Position numbers and translations under genes: made by a program
The notes under the pieces: model-generated
The model's input: the letters and a program-made list of their open reading frames with translations, nothing else
Told to the model about the DNA's origin: nothing
Database searches by the model: none
In this document: positions 21,930 through 31,078 of the stretch, in pieces
Position numbering within the stretch: position 1 is the stretch's first letter
Layout of the letters: every line of letters begins with the position of its first letter
From: an uncultured Ramlibacter sp.
GTDB taxonomy: Bacteria > Pseudomonadota > Gammaproteobacteria > Burkholderiales > Burkholderiaceae_C
DNA: 48,734 nucleotides
Direction of reading: 5' to 3'
Assembly (NCBI RefSeq): GCF_936925435.1
Contig: NZ_CAKZHQ010000033.1
Coordinates: 1-48,734, forward strand

Positions 21930-23587
21930 GATCCCGCGCGGGTTGCGCCGCCGCCCAGCATTTCCTTGGCGTGGGCTAGTGTCGTACCCGACAGCCTTTC
22001 GCCGCCCAGCATGCGCGCCACTTCGGCGACACGCTGCTCGCCCTGCACCGGCGCGACGGCGCTGGAGGTGCCGGCTGCATCGCTGTGCTTGGCCACCACC
22101 AGATGGTGGTCGGCGCAGGCCGCCACCTGTGGCAGGTGGGTGACGGCCAGGACCTGGCGATCACGGCCCAACTGCTTCATCAGCCGGCCCACGGTTTCCG
22201 CGACGGCGCCGCCGACACCGGCGTCCACCTCGTCGAAGATCAGGGTCTGGGCCGCGCCCAGCTGGCTGGTGGTCACGGCGATGGCCAGCGCGATGCGCGA
22301 GAGCTCGCCGCCGGAGGCCACCTTGCCGACGAGGCGCGGTGTGCTGCCGGCGTGGCCGGCGACCAGGAAGCCGACTTCTTCCAGCCCGCCCTCGGCCGGC
22401 TCGGCGGCCTGGGCCAGCGCCACCTCGAAGCGGCCGCCTTGCATGCCCAGGCCTTGCATGGCCTGCGTGATGGCCTTGGCCAGTTGTGGCGCGGCCTTGC
22501 TGCGCAGCCGCGAGACCTCACGGGCCTGCGCCATGTAAGCCGCAGTGGCTTTGTGTTCGGCCGCTTCCAGCGCTGCCAGGTCGGCGGCGGCGTCCAGCCG
22601 CGACAGCTCGTCCCTCCAGCCGGCCAACAGCGCCGGCAGTTCGGCCGGCGTGCGCTTGTAGCGGCGCGCCAGCGACAACCACAGCGACATGCGCTCATCG
22701 AGTTCGGCCAGGCGCTGGGGGTCGAGGTCGGTCTTGCGCAGATAGCCGTGCAGTGAATGTGCAGCGTCTTCCGCCTGCGCCAGACTGGATGCCAAAACCT
22801 CTGCCAGCCCCCGGAAATCGGCCTCGAGATGCTCCTGATTTTGTAGCAAGCCGAGCGCCTGGGAAAGCCGGGCGGCAGCGCCGCCACCGTCGGCTTCCAG
22901 CGCCTCCAGCGCGCCCTGCGCGGCGTCGAGCAGGGCCTGGGCGTTGGCCAGACGGGTGTGGCTGGCGTTGAGTTCGTCCCACTCGCTGGCGCCGGGCGCC
23001 AGCTTGTCCACCTCGGCCACCTGCCAGGCCAGGCGTTCGCGCTCGCGCTGCAGCGAATCCTGGGCGGCCCGTGCATCCGCGACGGTCTTTCGCGCAGCGC
23101 GCCATTGCTGCCAGGCTTGCTGCATGGGCTGCACGTCGACGCCGGCATAGGCGTCGAGCAGGCCGCGCACGGCCTGGGCGCGCGTCAGGCTTTGCCAAGC
23201 ATGCTGGCCATGGATGTCGACCAGTTGCTCGCCAAGCTCGCGCAACTGGGTGGCCGTCGCCGGCCCGCCATTGATCCAGGCCCGGCTCTTGCCCTGGCTG
23301 TCGATGCTGCGGCGCAGGAGCAGGGCGTCTTCGCTGTCGAAGCCGGCTTCTTCCAGCCAGGGCCGCAACGCCTGCGGCAGCTCGAATTCGGCGCTGATGT
23401 CGGCGCGCGCCGCACCTTCGCGCACCACGCCGGCCTCGGCGCGTGCGCCCAGCGCCAGCTGCAGGGCATCGACCAGGATGGACTTGCCCGCGCCGGTCTC
23501 GCCCGTCAGCACGCTAAAGCCCGCGGACAGGTCCAGTTCCAGTTCGCGCACGATGACGAAGTCGCGCAGCGCAATCCGCTTGAGCAT
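21926..23587 (-). CDS. recN: DNA repair protein RecN
   Basis: RecN is an SMC-like ATPase that acts early in double-strand-break repair. The 553-residue protein has Walker [11 protein letters not shown] (Lys35), long coiled-coil arms, a C-terminal signature [11 protein letters not shown] and Walker [14 protein letters not shown]. It starts 3 bases after the nadK stop, so the two are co-transcribed. A degenerate 17-base repeat lies inside it at 22831. Confidence 0.96.
   Translation of the reverse strand: MLKRIALRDFVIVRELELDLSAGFSVLTGETGAGKSILVDALQLALGARAEAGVVREGAARADISAEFELPQALRPWLEEAGFDSEDALLLRRSIDSQGKSRAWINGGPATATQLRELGEQLVDIHGQHAWQSLTRAQAVRGLLDAYAGVDVQPMQQAWQQWRAARKTVADARAAQDSLQRERERLAWQVAEVDKLAPGASEWDELNASHTRLANAQALLDAAQGALEALEADGGGAAARLSQALGLLQNQEHLEADFRGLAEVLASSLAQAEDAAHSLHGYLRKTDLDPQRLAELDERMSLWLSLARRYKRTPAELPALLAGWRDELSRLDAAADLAALEAAEHKATAAYMAQAREVSRLRSKAAPQLAKAITQAMQGLGMQGGRFEVALAQAAEPAEGGLEEVGFLVAGHAGSTPRLVGKVASGGELSRIALAIAVTTSQLGAAQTLIFDEVDAGVGGAVAETVGRLMKQLGRDRQVLAVTHLPQVAACADHHLVVAKHSDAAGTSSAVAPVQGEQRVAEVARMLGGERLSGTTLAHAKEMLGGGATRAGS
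22831..22847. repeat. 17-base dispersed inverted repeat, copy 4 (degenerate)
   Basis: The sequence is GCTCCTGATTTTGTAGC. The right arm GTAGC and AT-rich centre match the other copies; the left arm is degenerate. It lies in frame within recN and encodes L-Q-N-Q-E on the minus strand. Confidence 0.45.
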
Positions 23588-23590
23588 GGG

Positions 23591-24481
23591 TCAGGCGCCC
23601 TCGTTCCAGTGCAGTTTCCTGCGCAAGGTGTCGAAATAGGTCCAGCCCTTGGGGTGCAGGAAGCGCACCTGGTGCTGCGAGCGCCGCACCGTGATGCGGT
23701 CGCCGTGCACCAGCGAGGCCAGGGACTGCATGTCGAAATTGGCGCTGGCGTCGCGCCCGGCCACCACCTCGATGGCGATCTCGGCGGCGTCGGCCAGCAC
23801 GATGGGCCGGTTCGACAAGGTGTGGGGCGCAATGGGCACCAGCACCCAGCCTGGGTTGGCAGGGTGCAGCAGGGGGCCGCCGGCCGACAGTGCGTAGGCG
23901 GTGGAGCCGGTGGGCGAGGCGACGATCAGGCCGTCGGCGCGCTGGTTGGCGACGAAATGGCCGTCCACCTCGACGCGCAGTTCCACCATGCCCGAGGTCG
24001 CGCCCCGGTTGACCACCACGTCGTTCATGGCCAGGGCGTCGAAGACGCAATCGCCACCGCGCATCACGCGCGCGTGCATCAGGCTGCGCCTGTCTTCGGT
24101 GTGCTCGCCGCGCAACATGGGCGTGAGGGCGGTGCGGTAGCCCTCCAGCGGAATGTCGGTGATGAATCCCAGCCGGCCCTGGTTGATGCCGATCAGCGGA
24201 ACGTTGTGCGGGGCCAGCTGGCGGCTGATGCCCAGCATGGTGCCGTCACCGCCCACAACAAGGCCCAGGTCGCATTGCGCGCCGATCGCCGCGACATCAA
24301 GCACCGGATAGCCCACAATGCCGGCATTGGCCGCCGTTTCCGCTTCCACCACGACTTCGCAGCCTTCGGAGTCCAGAAAGTGTGCGATGTCTTCCAGCGC
24401 GTCGCGGGTTGAAGCGGCGCCCGCCCCTGGCACCGAGGCGTATTTGCCTATCAGTGCGACGTGGCGGTATTGGGATTTCAT
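23591..24481 (-). CDS. nadK: NAD kinase
   Basis: NadK phosphorylates NAD to NADP. The 296-residue protein has the GGDGTM motif ([10 protein letters not shown]), the NDVVV segment, and the [15 protein letters not shown] loop. The ATG at 24481 is preferred over a TTG 6 bases upstream. It is divergent from hrcA across 41 AT-rich bases. Confidence 0.96.
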   Translation of the reverse strand: MKSQYRHVALIGKYASVPGAGAASTRDALEDIAHFLDSEGCEVVVEAETAANAGIVGYPVLDVAAIGAQCDLGLVVGGDGTMLGISRQLAPHNVPLIGINQGRLGFITDIPLEGYRTALTPMLRGEHTEDRRSLMHARVMRGGDCVFDALAMNDVVVNRGATSGMVELRVEVDGHFVANQRADGLIVASPTGSTAYALSAGGPLLHPANPGWVLVPIAPHTLSNRPIVLADAAEIAIEVVAGRDASANFDMQSLASLVHGDRITVRRSQHQVRFLHPKGWTYFDTLRRKLHWNEGA

Positions 24482-24522
24482 CGTCAAATTACATCATTAA
24501 AATCGCGCAAAAGCCGTCCAAC

Positions 24523-25524
24523 ATGCTCGATGACCGTGCCAAGTTGTTGTTGAAAGCGCTGGTCGAGCGCTATATCGCCGATGGCCAGCCCATTGGCTCG
24601 CGCACGCTGTCGCGCGCCTCCGGCCTGGAGCTGTCGCCGGCCACCATCCGCAACGTGATGTCCGACTTGGAGGAGCTGGGCCTGATCGCCAGCCCGCATA
24701 CATCGGCCGGCCGCATTCCCACGGCGCGCGGCTATCGCCTGTTTGTCGACACCATGCTCACGGCCAAGCGCGAACAGCTGGCGCCGCCCACGCTGGCGGC
24801 CGACCAGCCGCAGCGGGTGATCACAAATGCGGCGCAGCTGCTGTCCAACCTGTCGCAGTTCGTCGGCGTGGTGATGGCGCCGCGGCGCACCTCGGTGTTT
24901 CGCCACATCGAGTTCCTGCGGCTGTCGGATCGGCGCTACCTGGTCATCATCGTCTCGCCCGAGGGCGATGTGCAAAACCGCGTGGTGTTCACCGAAAGCG
25001 ACTACACCCAGACCCAGCTGGTGGAAGCCGCCAATTTCCTCAACGCCCACTACGCCGGCATGGCGATCGAGCAGGTGCGCGAGCGCATCAAGGGCGAGGT
25101 GGACAAGCTGCGCGGCGAGATCGGCGCGCTGATGCAGGCAGCGGTGCAGGTCGGCTCGGAGGCAATGACGCAGCAGGACGAGGTGGTGATCTCGGGTGAG
25201 CGCAATCTGCTGGCGGTCAGCGATTTTTCCAGCGACATGGGCCAGTTGCGCCGCGCATTCGACCTGTTCGAGCAGAAGACCCAGCTGATGCGCCTGCTCG
25301 ACATCTCGGCCCAGGCCGACGGTGTGCGCATCTTCATCGGCGGCGAAAGCCAGGTCGTGCCGTTTGAGGAGCTCTCCATCGTCAGCGCGCCCTACGAGGT
25401 CGACGGCCAGATCGTCGGCACCCTGGGCGTGATCGGTCCGACCCGCATGCCCTACGACCGCATGATCCAGATCGTCGACATCACCTCCAAGCTGGTGAGC
25501 AACGCGCTCAGCCACAACAAATAG
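24523..25524 (+). CDS. hrcA: Heat-inducible transcription repressor HrcA
   Basis: HrcA represses chaperone operons by binding CIRCE elements and is activated by GroEL. The 333-residue protein has an N-terminal winged helix ([18 protein letters not shown] and [16 protein letters not shown]) and the C-terminal GAF-like HrcA domain with [11 protein letters not shown]. No CIRCE dyad is visible near the gene. A TAAAAT hexamer at 24498-24503 could be its -10 box. Confidence 0.96.
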   Translation: MLDDRAKLLLKALVERYIADGQPIGSRTLSRASGLELSPATIRNVMSDLEELGLIASPHTSAGRIPTARGYRLFVDTMLTAKREQLAPPTLAADQPQRVITNAAQLLSNLSQFVGVVMAPRRTSVFRHIEFLRLSDRRYLVIIVSPEGDVQNRVVFTESDYTQTQLVEAANFLNAHYAGMAIEQVRERIKGEVDKLRGEIGALMQAAVQVGSEAMTQQDEVVISGERNLLAVSDFSSDMGQLRRAFDLFEQKTQLMRLLDISAQADGVRIFIGGESQVVPFEELSIVSAPYEVDGQIVGTLGVIGPTRMPYDRMIQIVDITSKLVSNALSHNK

Positions 25525-25530
25525 CGCACC

Positions 25531-25536
25531 TACAAT
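25531..25536 (+). promoter_or_regulatory. Possible -10 box for the CAT-anticodon tRNA
   Basis: TACAAT lies 12 bases before the mature tRNA 5' end. No good -35 box is seen at the expected distance. Confidence 0.4.
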
Positions 25537-25548
25537 GCGCGCTGGTTC

Positions 25549-25625
25549 GGGGCGTTAGCTCAGTTGGTTAGAGCAGAGGACTCATAATCCTTTGGTCGTT
25601 GGTTCAAGTCCAACACGCCCTACCA
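25549..25625 (+). tRNA. tRNA with CAT anticodon, tRNA-Ile2-like (or tRNA-Met)
   Basis: A 77-base cloverleaf with encoded CCA. The acceptor pairs GGGGCGT with ACGCCCT, the anticodon stem is GAGGA/TCCTT and the loop is CTCATAA. A CAT anticodon is routinely labelled Met. However, the G27-U43 wobble pair, the GC-rich 4-69 and 5-68 pairs, and the TTCAAGT T loop resemble E. coli tRNA-Ile2. That tRNA's C34 is changed to lysidine by TilS so that it reads AUA. It is not the initiator, because the first pair is G-U and the G-C anticodon stem run is missing. Confidence 0.85.
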
Positions 25626-25668
25626 CCCCCTTGCCAGCCTCCCGAACAATCGGCCCCGCCAATTCGTA

Positions 25669-25674
25669 TATAAT
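25669..25674 (+). promoter_or_regulatory. -10 box of tRNA-Arg promoter
   Basis: A perfect TATAAT lies 10 bases before the mature 5' end, giving a start site a few bases upstream of the tRNA. The -35 region is weak. Confidence 0.6.
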
Positions 25675-25684
25675 TGCAGGCTGC

Positions 25685-25761
25685 GCGGCTGTAGCTCAGT
25701 TGGATAGAGTACTTGGCTACGAACCAAGGGGTCGTGGGTTCAATTCCTGCCAGCCGCACCA
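25685..25761 (+). tRNA. tRNA-Arg (anticodon ACG)
   Basis: A 77-base cloverleaf with encoded CCA. The acceptor pairs GCGGCTG with CAGCCGC, and the anticodon stem CTTGG/CCAAG holds loop CTACGAA, giving ACG (Arg). A34 is normally deaminated to inosine. It is followed within 20 bases by a terminator. Confidence 0.95.
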
Positions 25762-25779
25762 GAACATCGTTCTAGAACA

Positions 25780-25812
25780 ACAGCTTAGTGCTCCGGCACT
25801 AGGCTGTTTTTC
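25780..25812 (+). terminator. Rho-independent terminator after tRNA-Arg
   Basis: A 12-base-pair stem (ACAGCTTAGTGC with GCACTAGGCTGT, one T-G pair) closes a TCCG loop and is followed by TTTTTCTTT. It ends the tRNA transcript before the convergent small gene. Confidence 0.85.
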
Positions 25813-25838
25813 TTTGCGCGAACGCTTTTGTGGCGGTT

Positions 25839-26138
25839 TCAGGCCGGATGGCCTTCGGTCACCCGCTCCCAGGCTGCCCGCGTGGCCAGGCGGGCCTCGG
25901 CCCAGGTCAGGCGCGAGCGCCCTTTGACGCGGTCCCAATCCTGGCGCAGCTCGTTTTCCAGGGCGCTGAAGCTGCCTTCGCGGCGGATCGGGCCGGTATA
26001 GCCAACGCGGTAAGCCGGACTGTAGTCGTCGTAGCCCAGCTCCGGCCGGTAATAGGGCTCGTCGCGGAAGACATTGCGCCAATGCGCTTCTTCCGCGGTC
26101 GGGTTGATGACGGGAGCCTGATCCTCGTGGAATGCCAT
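25839..26138 (-). CDS. Conserved hypothetical protein, 99 residues
   Basis: A small soluble acidic/aromatic protein with no signal peptide or membrane segment. It contains EAHWRNVFRDEPYYRPELGY and DDYSPAYRVGYTG, then a charged helix ending LATRAAWERV. This pattern of YY/DDY-AYR motifs recalls uncharacterised betaproteobacterial proteins found beside stress genes, from memory only. A CAGGAG ribosome site precedes the ATG at 26138. The divergent region to greB carries several GGAC/GTCC inverted repeats. Confidence 0.75.
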   Translation of the reverse strand: MAFHEDQAPVINPTAEEAHWRNVFRDEPYYRPELGYDDYSPAYRVGYTGPIRREGSFSALENELRQDWDRVKGRSRLTWAEARLATRAAWERVTEGHPA

Positions 26139-26166
26139 GCCGATCTCCTGCGTTTGCTCCCATCAT

Positions 26167-26220
26167 GGACGGGCCCAGCCGTCCGTGCCATAGGACGTTG
26201 TGCCAAGTCCGCTGTAGGAC
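26167..26220. promoter_or_regulatory. Clustered GGAC/GTCC inverted repeats in divergent promoter region
   Basis: GGACGG (26167) pairs with CCGTCC (26179). GTCC at 26181 faces GGAC at 26193, and GTCC at 26207 faces GGAC at 26217. TAGGAC occurs twice, 24 bases apart. The array sits between the hypothetical gene and greB and may be an operator; nothing identifies the regulator. Confidence 0.3.
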
Positions 26221-26262
26221 AGCGCTGCATCCACACCGCCGCCGGCGGGCTATGCTGGGGCC

Positions 26263-26826
26263 ATGAGCAAGGCCTTCACCAAGGAAAGCGACGACGCGGA
26301 CGATGACGACCTGGCGGCGCCTCCCATCCCCGCCGGCAGCAAGAACTACATCACGCCGCAAGGTTACGCCCGCCTGCGCGCGGAGTTGCTGTCGCTGATC
26401 GACGAGGAGCGGCCCAAGGTGGTCGAAGCCGTGCACTGGGCGGCGCGCAATGGCGACCGTTCGGAAAACGGCGATTACATCTACGGCAAGAAGCGGCTGC
26501 GCGAGATCGACCGGCGCATCCGCTTCCTGACCAAGCGGCTGGAGATCGCCGAAATCACCGATCCTTCGGCGCACCACGGGCGCGACCAGGTGTTCTTCGG
26601 GGCCACCGTGACCTATGTGGACGGCGCGGGCCTGGAGCGCACAGTCACCATCCTGGGCATCGACGAGGCCGAGACCGCCCAGGGCCAGGTCAGCTGGATT
26701 TCGCCGATCGCCCGGGCCCTGCTCAAGGCGCGCGAAGGCGATGCGGTCAAGCTGATGACGCCGGCCGGCGCCCAGGAGATCGAAGTGCTGGAGGTGCGCT
26801 ACCCTGCGCCCGGCCCGCCGGCCTAG
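26263..26826 (+). CDS. greB: Transcription elongation factor GreB
   Basis: GreB enters the RNA polymerase secondary channel and stimulates cleavage of backtracked RNA. The 187-residue protein has the N-terminal coiled coil with the acidic tip region ARNGDRSENGDYIYGKKRLR, and the C-terminal FKBP-like domain with VSWISPIARAL. It carries an acidic extension of about 25 residues (KESDDADDDD) ahead of the core. Its stop overlaps the convergent spoT stop by 4 bases. Confidence 0.95.
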   Translation: MSKAFTKESDDADDDDLAAPPIPAGSKNYITPQGYARLRAELLSLIDEERPKVVEAVHWAARNGDRSENGDYIYGKKRLREIDRRIRFLTKRLEIAEITDPSAHHGRDQVFFGATVTYVDGAGLERTVTILGIDEAETAQGQVSWISPIARALLKAREGDAVKLMTPAGAQEIEVLEVRYPAPGPPA

Positions 26827-29105
26827 TCGCCGGAATCGCCTGAGTTGCCCGGGCGCACGCGCTGCGACCGGATCACAGAGGGCGTGCGCTTGAGAACGCG
26901 CAAGACCGTATCCAGGTGCGTGCGGTCGCGCACAGCGACGACAAAGCGCAGGTCGGTTGCGTCCTGCGCGCGGTCGTCGTCCATGTCGACGTGAACGATG
27001 TCCGCCTCGGCGCTGGCCAGGGCCGCGGCCACCCGGGCCAGAACGCCCTTGCCGTTGGCCACGGTGACCAGCAGATTGGTCTCGAAGGGGCGGATCGGCT
27101 CATCGGCCCACTCCACTCCGATGAAGCGCTCGCTGTCCTTGTGCTGCAGGCGCCGGGCGACACCACAGTCTGCCGTGTGCACCACCAGGCCTTCGCCGCG
27201 GCCCAGGTAGCCGACGATGACGTCGCCCGGCACTGGCCGGCAGCAGGAGGCGAATTGCACCGAGGCGTTCTCGCTGCCGTCCAGGGTGACGGCTCCCTGC
27301 GACACTTTTTCATGCGCGGTGTAGCGCTCCTGGGTGATCAGCAGGGCGTTGGGCCGCTGGCCGCGCTCGGCCAGCAGCGTCATCAGGCGCTTGGCCACGA
27401 TGCTGGCGATGCGCTTGCCCAGGCCCAGGTCGGTCAGCAACTCGGCCAGGGTGCGGTTGCCGGTGAAACGCAGCAGCCTGTCCCACAGCTCCTTGTGCTC
27501 GGCATCGTCGGCCGGCAGCTTTTCCATGCCTTCGGCGCGCAGGGCCTGGGTCAGCAGCTTCTGGCCGAGTTCCTGCGACTCCGCCTGCGCCAGGGTCTTG
27601 AGATGGTGGCGGATCTTGGAGCGGGCCCGGCCGGTGCGCACAAAGCCCAGCCAGGCCGGATTCGGCGTGGACACAGGGGCGGTCACCACCTCCACCACGT
27701 CGCCGTTCTTGAGCTCGGTGCGCAGCGGCACCTGCACGTGGTTGATCTTGGCGGCGACGGTGCGGTCGCCGATGTTGCTGTGGATCGCGTAGGCGAAATC
27801 GACCACCGTGGCGCCGCGCGGCATCGCCATGATCTGGCTCTTGGGCGTGAAGACGTAGACCGCATCGGGAAAGAGGTCGATCTTGACGTGGTCCCAGAAC
27901 TCGGCGGCGTCGCGCGTCTCGTGCTGGATGTCCAGCAGCGACTGCAGCCACTTGGTGCCCAGCCGGTCGGCGCCGTCGCCGTCGGGCCGGTTGGCCTTGT
28001 ACAGCCAATGGGCTGCAACGCCCGACTCGGCCACCACGTGCATGGCCTCGTTGCGCATCTGGAACTCCACGTTCACGCCCGAGGGGCCCACCAGGGTGGT
28101 GTGCAGCGACTGGTAGCCGTTGACCTTGGGGATGGCGATGTGGTCCTTGAACTTGCCCGGCACCGGCTTGTACAGCTGGTGCAGCACGCCCAGCGCGGTG
28201 TAGCAGTCGACCACCGAGTTGACGATCACGCGAAAGCCGTAGATGTCGGTCACCTGGGCAAAGCTCAGGTGCTTGTCGTCCATCTTGCGGTAGATCGAGT
28301 ACAGGGTCTTCTCGCGGCCGGCGATGCGCACCTGCATGCCGTTGGCCTCGAAAGCCGACTCGACCTCGCGCTGCACTTTCTGGATCAGGTCGCGCCGGCG
28401 GTTGCGCGCCTTGGTCACGGCCTTGCTCAGCACGCCATGGCGCCAGGGCTGCTGGTGGCGAAACGACAGCTCCTGCAGTTCGCGGTAGGTCTGGTTCAGG
28501 CCCAGGCGGTTGGCGATGGGGGCGTAGATGTCCAGCGTTTCGGACGAGATGCGCTGCCACTTCTCGCGCGGCACATCGTCGAGCGTGCGCATGTTGTGGG
28601 TGCGGTCGGCCAGCTTGATCAGGATGACGCGCACGTCGCGCGCCATGGCCAGCAGCATCTTGCGGAAGGACTCGGCCTGGTTTTCCTCGCGGGTGTTGAA
28701 CTGCAGCTTGTCCAGCTTGGTCAGGCCGTCCACCAGTTCCGCCACCGGCGCGCCGAAGCGCTCGATCAGCTCCGGCTTGGTGACGCCGCAGTCCTCGATG
28801 GCATCGTGCAGCAGCGCCGCCATCAGGGCCTGGGCATCGAGCTTCCATTCGGCGCACTGGGCCGCAACGGCGATCGGGTGGGTGATGTAGGGCTCGCCGC
28901 TGGCCCGGATCTGGCCCAGGTGGGCTTCGTCGGCGAAGCGGTAGGCCTTGCGCACGGACTCGACCTCGGCCGGCTCCAGGTAGTCCAGCCTGGCCGTGAG
29001 CGCAGCAAAACTGGCGGCTGCGGCATTGGCCGCGGCCGGGCTGGGCCGCACCGGAGGCGCGGGACGCCTGCCTTTGCCAGGGGGAGGATGCAGCACCGCG
29101 CTCAT
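26823..29105 (-). CDS. spoT: Bifunctional (p)ppGpp synthetase/hydrolase
   Basis: A 760-residue Rel/SpoT protein that makes and degrades the alarmone (p)ppGpp. The HD hydrolase domain is intact, with His76 in YITHP and His100-Asp101 in LLHDAIEDC. The synthetase domain includes DIYGFRVIVNS and PKVNGYQSLHT. A TGS domain (DAVYVFTPKSQIMAMPRGAT) lies at about 405-465, and an ACT domain ends the protein. An intact HD site indicates hydrolase activity. A strong terminator separates it from rpoZ, unlike the rpoZ-spoT operon of E. coli. Confidence 0.95.
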   Translation of the reverse strand: MSAVLHPPPGKGRRPAPPVRPSPAAANAAAASFAALTARLDYLEPAEVESVRKAYRFADEAHLGQIRASGEPYITHPIAVAAQCAEWKLDAQALMAALLHDAIEDCGVTKPELIERFGAPVAELVDGLTKLDKLQFNTREENQAESFRKMLLAMARDVRVILIKLADRTHNMRTLDDVPREKWQRISSETLDIYAPIANRLGLNQTYRELQELSFRHQQPWRHGVLSKAVTKARNRRRDLIQKVQREVESAFEANGMQVRIAGREKTLYSIYRKMDDKHLSFAQVTDIYGFRVIVNSVVDCYTALGVLHQLYKPVPGKFKDHIAIPKVNGYQSLHTTLVGPSGVNVEFQMRNEAMHVVAESGVAAHWLYKANRPDGDGADRLGTKWLQSLLDIQHETRDAAEFWDHVKIDLFPDAVYVFTPKSQIMAMPRGATVVDFAYAIHSNIGDRTVAAKINHVQVPLRTELKNGDVVEVVTAPVSTPNPAWLGFVRTGRARSKIRHHLKTLAQAESQELGQKLLTQALRAEGMEKLPADDAEHKELWDRLLRFTGNRTLAELLTDLGLGKRIASIVAKRLMTLLAERGQRPNALLITQERYTAHEKVSQGAVTLDGSENASVQFASCCRPVPGDVIVGYLGRGEGLVVHTADCGVARRLQHKDSERFIGVEWADEPIRPFETNLLVTVANGKGVLARVAAALASAEADIVHVDMDDDRAQDATDLRFVVAVRDRTHLDTVLRVLKRTPSVIRSQRVRPGNSGDSGD

Positions 29106-29148
29106 GCCTCAAATGTAGCCTGCGCCTGGAATAACGGTGGCCGGCAAT

Positions 29149-29176
29149 AAAAAAGCACCGCGGCGCGGTGCTTTTT
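29149..29176 (-). terminator. Terminator after rpoZ
   Basis: A 7-base-pair stem GCACCGC/GCGGTGC around a three-base loop, flanked by A6 and T5. Read on the minus strand it ends with TTTTTTATTG, giving an efficient terminator for yicC-gmk-rpoZ. The symmetry means it could also act on the plus strand. Confidence 0.85.
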
Positions 29177-29197
29177 CGGGGGTTTCCGGGGTCAGGC

Positions 29198-29401
29198 TCA
29201 GCCGGGAACCTTCTTGAGCATTTCCAGGCCGATCTTGCCGTCGGCGATCTCGCGCAGGGCCGTCACGCAAGGCTTGTTCTTGCTTTCGATCTTGGGGGCA
29301 TGGCCCTGGCTGAGCATGCGGGCGCGGTAGGTGGCTGCCAGCACCAGCTGAAAGCGGTTCGGGATCTTCTGCAGGCAGTCTTCAACGGTGATGCGGGCCA
29401 T
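29198..29401 (-). CDS. rpoZ: RNA polymerase omega subunit
   Basis: A 67-residue omega subunit that helps assemble the beta' subunit and contributes to ppGpp binding. The core [20 protein letters not shown] and ATYRARML match the family. It lies 40 bases after gmk in the same transcript. Confidence 0.95.
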   Translation of the reverse strand: MARITVEDCLQKIPNRFQLVLAATYRARMLSQGHAPKIESKNKPCVTALREIADGKIGLEMLKKVPG

Positions 29402-29441
29402 GAGAGATTTCTCCAGTGAATGAATCGGCGACTGCGGGTAG

Positions 29442-30062
29442 TCAGCTGATGTTGAGGGCTTTGAAGGTGTCGGCCCGGGCGCGGCGCTGGGCCGAGAATT
29501 TCAAGCGCTGGGCGTGAACTATCGCTTTCATGTCAAAAAGCGCGCGTTCAAATAACTCGTTAATTATAACGAAATCGAATTCCCTGGCCTGGGCCATCTC
29601 TTCGGCCGCGTTTTTCAGCCTCAGGTCAATGATGTCGGGGGCATCTTCGCCGCGCCGCTCCAGCCGCGAACGCAGTTCTGCCCAACTGGGCGGCAGGATG
29701 AAGATCAGCACCGCATTGGCAAAGATGCGCTTGATCTGCAGTGCGCCCTGGAAGTCGATTTCCAGGATCACGTCGGCGCCCATGGCGATACGTTCCTCGA
29801 TGGCCTTCTTCGACGTTCCGTAGCGCTGGCCATGGACATGGGCCCATTCCACGAAGCCGTCCCCCAGCACCATGGTGTCGAACTCGCCGGGCGAGACGAA
29901 AAAGTACTCCCGGCCGTGCTTTTCCTGGCCGCGCGGCGGCCGGGTGGTGTGCGAGACCGAGGGCTGGACGCGCGAATCGAGCTCCAGCAAGGCTTTGACC
30001 AGGCTGGATTTGCCGGCCCCGCTGGGGGCTGCGACGACGAAGAGATTTCCGGGGTAGTCCAT
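29442..30062 (-). CDS. gmk: Guanylate kinase
   Basis: Gmk converts GMP to GDP with ATP. The 206-residue protein has the P-loop APSGAGKSS (Lys18), the GMP-binding region [13 protein letters not shown], and the REYFFVS segment. It follows yicC by 21 bases and precedes rpoZ, a conserved order. Confidence 0.97.
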   Translation of the reverse strand: MDYPGNLFVVAAPSGAGKSSLVKALLELDSRVQPSVSHTTRPPRGQEKHGREYFFVSPGEFDTMVLGDGFVEWAHVHGQRYGTSKKAIEERIAMGADVILEIDFQGALQIKRIFANAVLIFILPPSWAELRSRLERRGEDAPDIIDLRLKNAAEEMAQAREFDFVIINELFERALFDMKAIVHAQRLKFSAQRRARADTFKALNIS

Positions 30063-30083
30063 ATCAGGCGTGGGGGCTCGTGT

Positions 30084-31001
30084 TCACTCGATATTTTGAA
30101 CCTGCTCGCGCATCTGCTCGACCAGGACCTTCATGTCCACGGAAATCCGCGTCAGTTCCAGCGCGGCTGATTTCGACCCCATGGTGTTGGCTTCACGGTG
30201 CAGTTCCTGGATCAGGAAGTCCAGCCGCTTGCCGACTTCACCGCCCTTCTTGAGCAGGCGTTCGATCTCTTCCACGTGCGACAGCAGGCGTGTCAGCTCC
30301 TCGGCCACGTCGATGCGGATGGCGAAGGCGGTGGCCTCGCTCAGCGCCCGGTCCTGCGCAGCCTCGGGCAGCACGGTGCCATCGGCCAGGGCCATGGCTT
30401 CCTTCCAGCGCTCCAGAAAGCGGACTCGCTGCTGCTCGACCAGTTGCGGGATCAGAGGCCTGGCCTGGCCGGCGAGTTCGCGCAGCTGCGCAAGGTGGCC
30501 CACCAGCATGGTCGTCAGCCGGCCGCCTTCGCGCTCGCGGGCCGCCATCAGGTCCTTCAGCGCGGTGGTGGCCAGGGCCTGGACGGCCTCGCCCCATTGT
30601 GCATCGGGGCTGTCATCGGCCGCGCCCAGGCGGATCACGTCGGCCACGCTCAGGGCCCGGGCGTCCGGCAACCAGCTGCGCACCGTGTCCTGCAGCGCGC
30701 CCAGCCTTTGCAGGACCTTGACAGTGGGCTCGCGCAAGGCTTCACCCGCCGGCGTTTCCACGCCGGCGCGCACCTCGACCTTGCCGCGTTTCAATTTGCC
30801 CTGCAGCAGCTCGCGCAGGGCCGGCTCGTGCTGGCGCAATTCCTCGGACAGGCGAAAGCTCAGATCCAGAAAGCGGCTGTTGACCGAGCGGATCTCCAGT
30901 CCCAGGCGGCCGGACGCCGTGCCCTTGCTGTCCTGGCCGGCGGGAGGCTGGGTCGCAGCGTGCTGGGCGCTTGCGTAACCGGTCATGCTGTAAACTGGCA
31001 T
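30084..31001 (-). CDS. YicC family endoribonuclease
   Basis: A 305-residue YicC/YloC protein. The N-terminus MPVYSMTGYA, the motif EIRSVNSRFLDLSFRL, and the C-terminal KRLDFLIQELHREANTMGSK are all hallmarks. Members cleave RNA and participate in small-RNA turnover. The ATG at 31001 starts the conserved sequence; the ribosome site is weak. It heads the yicC-gmk-rpoZ transcript and is divergent from the protein kinase. Confidence 0.94.
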   Translation of the reverse strand: MPVYSMTGYASAQHAATQPPAGQDSKGTASGRLGLEIRSVNSRFLDLSFRLSEELRQHEPALRELLQGKLKRGKVEVRAGVETPAGEALREPTVKVLQRLGALQDTVRSWLPDARALSVADVIRLGAADDSPDAQWGEAVQALATTALKDLMAAREREGGRLTTMLVGHLAQLRELAGQARPLIPQLVEQQRVRFLERWKEAMALADGTVLPEAAQDRALSEATAFAIRIDVAEELTRLLSHVEEIERLLKKGGEVGKRLDFLIQELHREANTMGSKSAALELTRISVDMKVLVEQMREQVQNIE

Positions 31002-31078
31002 TGAGGCACTTCTAACAGTTCGTTTCGGGGTTGCGAGAATAACCGGGGCCCGCACTGGACCCCCATCATTCTTAAATT

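Noticed and set aside
24482..24522. CIRCE operator before hrcA
   Set aside because: No TTAGCACTC-N9-GAGTGCTAA dyad or close variant is present.
26916..29150. Open frame of 744 codons opposite spoT
   Set aside because: spoT has complete HD, synthetase, TGS and ACT domains on the other strand.
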